Assembly: GCA_012845835.1 (NCBI GenBank) | Contig: JABAKD010000028.1 | Coordinates: 4,067,242 to 4,131,241 of the forward strand | Length of the DNA stretch: 64,000 bases | Source: Undaria pinnatifida | Taxonomy: Eukaryota; Sar; Phaeophyceae; Laminariales; Alariaceae | Reading direction: 5' to 3' | Program-made: the position numbers and the translations under genes | Notes under the pieces: generated by a model | The model's input: the letters and a program-made list of their open reading frames with translations, nothing else | What the model was told of the DNA's origin: nothing | The model's database searches: none | Shown: piece by piece, positions 46,500 through 57,100 of the stretch | Layout: each line of letters begins with the position of its first letter | Numbering within the stretch: position 1 is the stretch's first letter

Positions 46500-47400
46500 A
46501 GACTACATATCGACTTCATATCGACTTCACGCACTGGATATCACCTCATTATCTTTCGAGAGCCATCCATGCCGCTGTTTCCCCCCCCCCCGCCCCAAAC
46601 GCCCCCTTCTTCCCCACCACCCGCACCATCGCCTAGACCTAGCACCACACGTATAACAAACCCCTCACCTAAAACCCTTCCTTCGCCCCCTTCCCCCCCC
46701 CCCCGCCCCCTCCCCCGCCCCCACCCCCCACCTTCCCAAACCCCCCCCAACCCATCCCAACCCCACCCCCTCGAACACTCCGCCCTCTCTCTACTCACTG
46801 ATTGTACGACTTACCCCAGGATATACATGATAAACTGATGCATTCTCTCCAAAACCGTCACATGTATCCCCTCAAAATAATGTATAGTTCCACGCACAGA
46901 TTGAGCTGCCCCACACGCCCCACCCCTGCCCCAACCCCCCCCCCCCCCGATGATAAACTGGCGATTTTTTTATTATATTTTATTTTTTTACTTATTTTTT
47001 CCCCCAAACCGTCAGATTTATCCCCTTGAAAGGATTTATAGCTTACAAGCACAAATTGCCCGCCCGTCCGCCCCCCCCTCCTCCAACCCCGCTCGCTTTT
47101 GATCAAAACCAGGCCCTCACGCCCTTCAAAACTCCGCCTCCCCCCTCACCGGTTATTCGACTCACAGGATTCACTTGATAAAAGGATACATTTCCCTCCA
47201 CAGCTGTCAGATTTTGTCCCCCTCAGAAACGGGTTTTATAGTTTCCGCGCACAGACTGACTAAAATCACCCTGTTGACCCTGATAGCTACATTGTAGTTG
47301 TGAGGGGAGTCGCCGACCTATATCCTTAATGAGGACACACAACTCGTCATACGCGCGATCGGAGTATCACACACAGCTTGCAAAGATGAGTTTGTTTGAT
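46500..47400 (-). repeat. Inverted copy of the 4.4-5.4 kb repeat
   Basis: The reverse complement matches 4430-5300 in the same order, including GTCGAATAACCGGTGAGGGG, GGCCTGGTTTTGATCAAAAG and CATGTATATCCTGGGGTAAG. Similarity by eye is about 90%. Lies 42 kb away. Confidence 0.75.
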
Positions 47401-47838
47401 ATCTTTCGAATTGCTTGGTTATTATTGTGTCTGTGACTTGGGAGGGAGAGCACCCCGAGAGACCAATCTACCGCAACCAACCTTGACGGTATTCCACTGG
47501 TGGTCTCTACTCTAAATCCCGTCTCTCCCTCCGTTAACCACTAGCCAGGTCCCAACCGAAACCCATGAAAAATATCACGAGAGCCGACCTAATGCTGGGT
47601 CGCTGGCCGGCTACAAACACTTGCCTCTTCTCTGGTCGCACAGCCTACACGGTACCGTCCCTTGCCCTCCGACGTGCGGGCTTACCTAGCTGCGCGAGTC
47701 AACCGAAGAGTGATGGCCACCAACTACCGTGTGGTGGACCGTTACCAGAGCATGGAACAACAACCCTAAATTCTTTCGCGTCCAAACAAACCACGGGTTA
47801 CGCCGCTTTCGGTTCCCGAAGGTCATAACCCTCTCCTT
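47393..47838. mobile_element. Unclassified insertion of about 445 bp within the foldback repeat
   Basis: The block CTTGCAAAGATGAGTTT stops at about 47396, and its continuation CGACGAAATCTTCGATCTCA resumes at 47840. Between lies sequence seen nowhere else in the window, with an internal inverted pair (GGGAGGGAGAGCA and TCTCTCCCTCC). No ORF of note, and no A/B box recognised. Confidence 0.55.
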
Positions 47839-48419
47839 TCGACGAAATCTTCGATCTCACAGCTGGAGTGTATTTTCATTTTTTATAATATCGTAGCGCG
47901 GGCTGTAATCGCCAGTTTTTCGACAGATTCGCCACTGAGATTAGCTATTATGCACATCAGGCTCTGTAGATAACCTACGCCGTCACAAGTTGGGCGCACC
48001 ATTGAGTGCGAGACCTCTGTATTGTGCATGTTACCGAGCATATACGGGTTGCCTATGTCGAGCACTAGGCCCGACAAGTAGAGCTCTACCTGGTACCCAG
48101 TACTACAGCAGTAGTAGATGATGCGGTGAGATACTCGTTTGATGCGAACATGTGTCGACAACAAGTTCAACAAAAGCACCCGGTATTCCGCATGGTGTTC
48201 ATGAATGCATACGTACCGCGTGTAGATTTCCAGCTCAAACACAAGGTCACCTGCGCGGAGGTCGAAATGAGCACCAATGAAGCAGCGCCTATTCCCACAA
48301 GTCGAACCATCGCGACGCTTTGCTCCTGTTAACCAAAACACATGTTGTGCATGCTGTAGAAGCAGGTTTCGTAAAGATAACTATTTGGATTCTTGATGGG
48401 GAGCCGGGACCAATTCCAT

Positions 48420-49450
48420 TGTTTACGGCAGATCAACCAAGCCAAGAAAGGATGACATGAAGGGTGTTCTCCTAGCCCCTGCGTGGCTCATACTGCGCTG
48501 CAGCCGCGTAGAGGCGCTCATACCTGGCGCTGGGGTTTTTGGTGCAATAGGAAGGATGGCAGAATTGCGCAGCGGTCTTCGGCAGCGCGTACCGCAGTCA
48601 TCACCCGAGGACAATCATGGCGAACATGGTGGGTATGATAGAAAGGTTAGACTGGGAGAAGCAACAGCAGTAGCAGCAAAGCTTGTCCACGCCAGGAGCA
48701 GTTGTAGGTGGAGTTGTAGTTGCAGACGCTGCGTGTCTTTGTGAACTGCCTTCCTTGACGTGTTGACTGCGTGAGTGCTTCGTATGTGTTGTGTCGGCCG
48801 CGTGGGATGGCACCAAAGGCGGACGTTATTTTTCCACCGACTGCAGTATCGGGAAGGCACGAACTTCTGGCTTGAGCATTGGGGATTCAAAGCGGCCACG
48901 AGGTCCAGCAAAGGTGTGCCCGAGTGTCCTACGAGTACTGCTGCATAACCCTGACCAGGGTGTATGGATGACGTCGTTGCGACGAGTTCAGGCGTGCTCG
49001 ACACAAGATCAACAACCGTACACATACTCAACTACTGCTATAGAATTCGTTGTAGTAGCCTTTGAGCCGTACAAGTTGACTCCGCGCTCTGCACCGTGCT
49101 CTTCCGTGCGCCGGGCGAGGCACATGCTCCTCTCGCCGCCCTTGCGACTTCACCGCACAGCTATCATACCTCTGCCTCGGTCTGCTGCTGCTGCTGCTGC
49201 AGCTTCCCCGGGTCGCCGAGGACCTACTGCGCACGCACGAGGTTGATGTTACCTGCTGTGATGTGCGGGGTGCCCGGCGAACTGGTCGGAGCGCCCCACT
49301 TATGACACGTATCATACTGGTACCCGTGGTACCGATTTTGGCAGCGCAGCTTGAAGCGACGCAGCCCGACCCTCTCATTCCAAACACCGACACGGCCAAG
49401 TGCCATGTCACAGATACCCATATACCAGCCACCCTGGTATCAGGTATATG
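48420..49450. other. GC-rich, coding-like segment, unresolved
   Basis: Long open frames on both strands, with possible donors on plus at 48645 (AAG|GTTAGA) and 48950 (AAG|GTGTGC). Plus reads IPGAGVFGAIGRMAELRSG; minus reads NERVGLRRFKLRCQNRYHG. No family recognised. Might hold 5' MgtE exons or an unrelated gene. Confidence 0.3.
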
Positions 49451-50916
49451 ACACTGCTGTTACTATGGTGTGTGCCCTGTATGTACTCGTACGCTGAGTT
49501 GAAGTTTGATCATTTTGAATACACCAATCGAACCAATCAAACCATACGGTAGGAAGTTGGACCCGCACTCGCCCTCTTCTCATCCCACATGAAAACGGCA
49601 GGTCAATCCCACAGCGAGAGGATGTTGTGTACCAGAACCACAGCCGTCTATAATACCAGGTAACACGCAAAATAGCGCAGCTCTTGATCTGGTTTTCCGA
49701 GGCGACACTCTCCTATTTGAAGTAATATTTGTTACAAGGGGAGCATACAAATCGAAATATGATGGCTTTGGGACGATCTCGTCGAGATGTTCCCATAGGC
49801 GCATCGCTCGACGTTTGCACTCTCCACGTTGTCGTGAAAATTTGCTTGGAATTTCATGCGAGGGGGTGTATGCCATCACACCTCCGACAGATCATGATCT
49901 GGATAATCTGGATCATCTACATTAGTAGATCATGTACCTGACGTTACGAGATGTCGTGCTGGATCTGCATACACCAGGTATAGAATACAGATGCAAACCT
50001 GGAAGTATGTGCTAGATCATTTGATCGCACGGCTCCTACCGGGTAGCATGAGCCAGACCGCACAGATTTTCCCTGCAATATATTGATCATCAAGAAGTGA
50101 TATACTACGAGTATGCATCACATGTCTGTCCGAAGTGTGTCATCTTGCTTGTTATACGGTAGTCCACAGGATGTACTCCGCGTAGATTGAGCACTTGACT
50201 CACTCCACACGCGAAAAGGGGTACGGCTTTAACAGGTTCCGTGCACAGATTGAGTAAAGGTAAAGACTGAACGTCTTCGCACCACCCTCTTGTCCCTGGT
50301 ACTAGGTAGTGCTAAGGGGGAGTCGCCGACCTATGTCCTTCATGACGACATATACACCCCGTAACGCGGGCGATCTCGGAGTACCACACACAGCTTGCAA
50401 AAGATTACTTCCGACGAAATCCTCGATCTCACCGCTGAATTTAATTCTTAATTCTTAATGAAATGGGTTAGAGGCGATTGCATGTCATAATCATATGTGT
50501 CCACCGGCTTCAAACCACTACGTCCGTGGTGTGCACGAGTGTGGTATGAGTGCCTAGTTCACAGCCTAACGCAACCAAGGCAACGGCTCTGCTTGCCGCA
50601 GCTACTGCTGTACGTGCTGCATTGATGGTACCTGCCGGTACTTGCGCAGTATGCCGAAGCACCAATAACTATGCTGTCAATCAGAAGCTTCTTCCTTGAG
50701 CGCAAGGGACGTAACGAGTGCTTTGCCCCCTCCTGAGGATGTTGTCAACTAGCCTGCAGCCTACAGTACATCACTATCAACAGCTAACTCCTTTAGTGCT
50801 GCGCGCGCATTTGTTGGGGGAAATCATTTGAAAATTATGCGGGCCAAGTTTCAGGTTTTGCGGTGTCGTAGTCAAAAAGTTAACCCTTTGCTTGGGTGCC
50901 CTTTTCGATTCTCCAG

Positions 50917-51103
50917 CGTCGGTGTTGCGGAAAAGCTCGAAAAGGGATGCTGGGACGGTTGGCACCAGCCCAGGGACTGGGCAAGGCGCAGGAGCGGCGG
51001 TGGCAGCTCCCCTGTTGACGCCTGCAACGAACGCCTCCTCTCTGATCCACCTCGGGAAGCTTAGAATACCGGAATCAAGACGGATAGATCTTACTTCCGA
51101 CAG
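50917..51103 (+). CDS. Candidate N-terminal exon of the MgtE gene
   Basis: A pyrimidine-rich tract ends in TTCTCCAG and the donor is GTACGG. It reads SVLRKSSKRDAGTVG, an Ala/Gly-rich stretch, then IHLGKLRIPESRRIDLTSD. It ends two bases into a codon, which fits a start of the next exon at 53768. There is no recognisable domain and the phase fit could be chance. The donor is followed within 20 bp by a long GTT-rich array. Confidence 0.42.
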
Positions 51104-54100
51104 GTACGGAGGGTGCTATGTGTCGTTGTTGTTGTTGTTGTTGTTGTTGTTGTTGGTGTTGGTGTTGGTGTTGTTGTTGGTGTTGTTGGTGTTGTTGTTG
51201 GTGTTGTTGGTGGTGTTGTTGTTGGTGTTGGCGTTGCTGTTAGTGTTGCTGGTGTTGGTGTTGGTGTTACTGTTATCTGTTGATGATGTTGATGGTGTTG
51301 CTAATGCATGTGGTTGTTGCTGCTGACGCCGTTGTTGCTGTTGGTGTTCTCGAACTCGTGGCTAGAATGTAGTTAATGGTGACAATAACAATAACAATAA
51401 CACTGGAGTGGAGATTGGAGTAATGCCTCGTTTTTTACCGGATGATGTTGCATCTGGCCTGCTCCTTCCGTGCACATTCGGTCCAATCATATTCGTGCGT
51501 AATTCACATCAGGTGAAATCAGAATCGTGCGCACGTTACATGCGGTGCAATCATATTCGTGCGTAAATCACATGAAGTGAAATCATAATCGTGCGTACGT
51601 TACATGCGGTGCAATCATAGTCGCGCGTAAGTTACATGCGGTGCAATCATAATCGTGCGTACGTTACATGAAGTGCAATCATACCGTGCGTACGTCACAT
51701 GAGGTGAAACCATAATCGTGCGCACGTTATATGCGGTGCAATCATAGTCGTGCGTACGTTAAATGCGGTGCAATCATAATCGTGTCGGTCCAATCATAGT
51801 CGTGCGTACATTTCATGCAGCGCAACCGTAATCGCGCTTACGCTATGTTGTTATTTTGTTTACCGCCCCAACAACAGGGGCTTGAGTGCCGGGTTGGATG
51901 CACCCACACCACCGCAGACGTCAAGACAAGAAGAGATTGACACTGGTTTGGGTGCGGAGGAGAGAGGACCTCTAATCGAGCTCCACGACAACCGGTGAGC
52001 CACCGATTAGTAGAGCTGTAAGTCGGCAGGATTTCACGATTGATAACTAATCGGCAGGTGCCGTTAGCCGACTAACTGATTTTAATCGGCAAGTCGGCTG
52101 GCGAATCCAGCTGATGGCCAGCAGATTTGCCGACTTGAGTTAGGCGAGCGACGCGAGCCAAATCAACCCCCCACCGGCTGAGGGGACCACGCCCAAAAAA
52201 GAGAAAATGCATCCGGCATTTAACATTTCTTCCTACAAGTATGGGAACCCAATGAGTCGGATAGTCGATACCTCCGGGAAACGACTAACTGTTGATGGTG
52301 ACTTAACTTGTGCCGTTTCGCAGCATACCATAGTATTAACTCCAGATATATGATACAGTAGTGGTCCCTCTATATTGCCGGTATGTGCATTATAGAGGGA
52401 AACACCGGCACTATCGTAGCGGGAACCGGCACTACTCCGCATTCTGCCAGTACTGGTTGTTGCCATCTGTGCCAAACGATTAAGGCACTATACCGGGAAA
52501 CCGGCCCTACTCAACCTGCACTATAGAGGGACCTTTGTTGTAGCAACACATCAGGGTGACAAGTGTGATCCTAGATGGTGTGAGCGCGCCGTACAAAAGA
52601 AACGGCGTAATAAACGCGAGTGTCCTGGAAGTTCTTGAGATGAATCGAACTTCGAATACTCCCGTCTATAACTCCCTGCATCAGCAGCACGGGAAGCTTG
52701 GTATGGTCGACACCGTAATCCTCCCTTTTTTCGACCTTTTTTCCGCAGGCGGTTAATAGAGGACACGCAACATGCCGCGCACGTGTGGTGTATATGCATG
52801 CAGCCTCTTGCATTGCACTTCGTACGGTGATTTTAGTCGCCCCAAAACCTGCAGCCCGTGCTGTACTGCGTAGCGATATTGCATAAGAGTATCTAGCGAT
52901 CCTGTTGTCGCCATTGGTTTCGTCATATGTATTCCCTCTACACTAGAGTATCATCAAGTTGCTCGTCATTAGATTTGGTCACTTTTTATTTCTGCACTGT
53001 AACCATGTTCCAATATTTAGTCCTAAAACGGTTAATCGCAGGTAAATGCTCCCTTTTTCCCAGCACAAAAACGCCCCCCAACTTCTCCTCAACCCCTCGT
53101 CCAAACAAAAACTACAGTACGTCTATCACACCAAAACTAACATGTCGGTCCTATGAATACCAGGTAGTTTATATAGTAGTGCTCCGAAGGCCGCGAGCAA
53201 GCCGTGCCCTTCGGTGTCATCGAGGATTACAATTTGTCCTATAATCCAGTAATTTCCATTTGGTTTGGTCACGTTTTCCCTCAGCTGAAGTCAAGTCCCG
53301 AAACGGTCCATCTTATGAGTGCTGCCCTATTTTTTAACAAAGACCGCCCCTCAATTTCCTCCCCCCCCCCCCCCCCCCCCTCCCACTTCCCTCCACAGTC
53401 CCTCTTGAAAAGAGAAACAAGAAAAACGACATCATGCCAAGATCAAATGTTGAACCAGGACGGTCCTAGTGCCTTCAAAGTTCGTTGGCGGGCGTTCGGT
53501 GATCCCGGCCGGCTTTTCCCTCTATGCTATGGTCAAGCGCCGTGTTCGTCATTTTTGGTTTGGTTCCGTTTGCCCCCTAATTCTATAATTTACTGTTCGT
53601 CATTTTGCGTCCGTCTCGTTTACCCTCTGTGCTACGATCAATACCATAATCAAGTCCTACAAAACGATTCAAAGTTCAGTAAAAATACAGGACATATTAC
53701 CCCCTTCTTTTCCTAACCAAAAACGCCCGCCATTTTTCCACAAACTCCGCCAAAACATTAACATCAGGACCGCTGTTCTAGTTCCTCCAAAGTTCGTGGG
53801 CGGGCCGTCGGTGATCCCCTTCGGGATGACGGAGGGCACCCTCCAGAGCGGGGTGGTGCAGATTCCTCTGCGCTATACGGTGGGAGAGACTGTGGACTTT
53901 ATTAGGAGCGTTTCCACGGTGGACCGGGACTATTCCCGAACGGTGCCTTTGACCGCGGTGCCGGGAGCAGTGGCACAGGGGGACGCGATGGCGGCAGCGG
54001 CGGGGTTTTACCACAGCCACGAGTGAGGATGGTGTCGATTGGCGCTGCGAGTAGAACGGGAGGGCGAAGGTGGGATGGGGCGGCGGTGCGGGCTGGGGGG

Positions 54101-57100
54101 GGAGGGGGGGGGCGGGAGGGGCGGGGCGGGGGTCACCGAGGGCTGGAGAGAGGGGGGCGAGGGGGCGAGGGAGGGCGGGGATGGGCGGCGAAGAGGGGGG
54201 GCGGGGGGCGGGGGAGAGGGAGGAGGGGTGGCGAGGCTGGGGGGAGGGGGGGGGGGGGGGGAGGGATAAAATGGGGTGGTACATGTATCGTTAGCTCAAT
54301 CGCGTTATACGTATGGGGCAGCGCTTTTCCAGATCTTATCTTGTGCGTGTTTTTGGAGCTGTGCTCTGTACGCTTTTAGCTGCCAGGTATACCGTGCCGG
54401 CCGTCTCCGCGTTGGATATTGACAAGAGGAGCCGTCGTCTTGCTTCTTCATCATTCGTAAAATGAGTGTTTGTGGTGCGCCTAGCTGCTTAGCCCCGTGT
54501 GAAAACGATACCCAGGTTTATTTTATCTTTTTGTTGTTTAATAAGCTACGTAGAAGTAGTATTGGGTCATCTTTGAAGTAGTTAAAAGGTTATTCCGCCG
54601 CGTTTTGTTGTCGCCGTCCGTCGGCAGGTCGTCTCTTTCAAGCCGCATTTATGTAACCGAAGACGGCTTCCTGAAAGGGTTCATCACGATGGCCACCCTC
54701 CTCACGCACCAGCCTGAGACCCCAGTTGCCGGCCTGCTCCGAGACTTGGAAGAGATGCTCAGAGAGGTGAAGAATATCGGAAGAAGGGGAACGCCGCCGC
54801 TGACTTTTTTTTATTTTTGTAAGGTGGCGTGTTTTTGAAACGGGCGCTGTCCCATCATTCCTGCCCGCCTGCTGTGTTGTTCACAGTGTTTTTTCACAAG
54901 CTTCTGTCGTGTCATGTCCGCGAGTTGGAGGGTTTCCACTCATACCTGGAAGCAGTACAGGACACGTGTCATATATATATATAAAACGATGTATGATCCA
55001 CGAGAAACCATGGATTCGCAAGAAGCTTTTTTTATTGTATCGGCCTCAGTATCGGGTTATCGAAACTCGATTTCTCGAGCTTCGCACTTCTTTTTTTCAG
55101 CACTTTTTTCGAGGATCGGCTTCATCGCCCCTCCCGCTCCGTTGCCCGATGCCCCCAAGCTATGCGGAGCCCTTGTAGTGATGCTAAGAAAACGAGCGCG
55201 AAGGAAAAGGTTAGGCTTTTGAGATTGACGGTAACATGAGAAATTCGAGAGCCGGTTATACTAAGTTTCGTGTATGTATGCGCCGTTGCCCAAGTAAGAA
55301 GCACTGAGCTCGGTGAAGTTGAGATTTGCAGGAATATAAGAAATTTTGGGAGTCGGTGTACTGAGTTTGTTGTATGTGCGCCCTCGCCCAAGTACGAAAC
55401 ACCGCACTCAGTGGCAGATTGGGATTGCAGTGTACGTGTGTTCTTCACATTTCACTTAACTTTCCACCCATCTACCTCCAGCACAACATGTGTCCGTGCT
55501 GGTGCCGGACGGGGGGACGAGTTCTGCGATCACAAAGCTGCGAGACAGAGATACCCATTGTGAATAGAGCAAGGTGATTTGGCCATGCAATGAACCGCAA
55601 GATGATAATTTTCTGAGTCGGTTTACTGAGTTTAGTGCACGCACCGTTCCGGAAACATGAAATAAATAATCTTGGCCAGTGCCTCTGTTTCTTGTAACAA
55701 TAGCATGTGCCCTGTGATGCACTTTTTTTTTGCTTCTTCTTTTTTGTTGGGCTTTTGTGTGTGGCGTTCTGGGCTTTTTAGGGCGACAGCTGGGAGGACG
55801 CGGCGCACCGTCTGCGGCAGTCTAACGTCTTGGCGGCGCCTGTGGTGGATGGCTCGGGCGTGCTGGTCGCCGTTCTTAACCCGTCCGACCTCCTTCAGGT
55901 ACGTCTGTGGCTTACATTATCCCCTTTTCAGCTGGAAACCCTTTTGGGGGACAGTTTTACCTGAAGTTAGTATAGGGAGGGATTTGGGGGCTCTAAAGGG
56001 GTTAACTCATAGGATAGGATTACTCACATACACTCGTATGTACAAAATACCTTCCTGTTCAAGTATATTGATTAGGTTTTACTACTACCGCTGTGATTAT
56101 TTAATGGTCTATTAACAATGATGACTCATAGTGACAACTTTCTAAGAACGGGCGGGTGGTGTATCCGGTGTATGACACGGCTTGCAAAAATGAGAATCGG
56201 CCCTAAATTTGTCGAACCCACAGCTGACGTTGTTAGAATATTTTAATAAAATACTGTCCTGTGATAGGTAAAGATGAAAGATGTGAGGAGACGGTGAGTC
56301 AGTCAGGCAAGGGAAAACGTCCGGCGGTCAAGGGTGTCAAACCGATCGATCGTTCCACACCAAAACCTAGTAAGTTGGGGTCACTCCAGGTAAATTGTTG
56401 GAAAATTGCTGTCGGTCAAGGCGTGAAAGTGCCGTCTCCACAATATAACGTACCAGGTAGTAGTTTGCCGTCGGTCAAGGTAAAATATTGCAAATTTGCC
56501 GTCGGTCAAGGACTGAAATTGCCGTCACCACACTAAAATATAGTAGTTTGGCGTCAGTCAAGGTAAATTATTGGAAAATTGCCGTCGGTCAAGGGCTGAA
56601 AGTGCCGTCTCCTGACCTCATTGGTAATAGGTGGATAGACTACAAGTAGGGAATAGGGCCGGCCCCTCCGCCCCAATGGCAGAGTGGCCATACTTTGGAA
56701 TATGATACCAACGGGTTGTCATGCAGTTGTTACATGCCATACGGCCTACAAGGTTTCTCTTCGGAATGGGGTTGGCCTCATGTCCCGGGGGCGATGCACG
56801 GCGAGAAGGGTGGGCACAGGCGCGCCAATCATATGTACCTGGCATGATATGAGCTACTGCTATTGCTCCTGCTGTATGCTTCGTACGCCTGGTGCGATAT
56901 GAGGTCCGATGATGTGTATTCTTTTTTTTTACACCGTTTTTATGGAATTTTGTGATTTGTACCTTATTGGTGTAATGTGTACCGCTCCCCTTTTGATGCG
57001 TGCACCGCTCCCCGCAGAAGAAGGAAGCCATGGATGACATCATGCGCCAGTCGGGCTTGGGGGGGGGGGAGACCTATTTCTTGACCGCGCTTTTATGGAC

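Noticed and set aside
47260-47400. Possible rRNA or conserved RNA block because of strong conservation
   Set aside because: It is one of many copies of the foldback repeat tail, not a unique RNA gene.
51119-51326. Val/Leu repeat membrane-like frame
   Set aside because: GTT microsatellite translated; begins just after a donor site.
54023-54379. Gly/Arg-rich frame continuing from the MgtE exon
   Set aside because: Pure G/A-rich tract; the MgtE exon ends at a GTGAGG donor and continues in phase at 54628.
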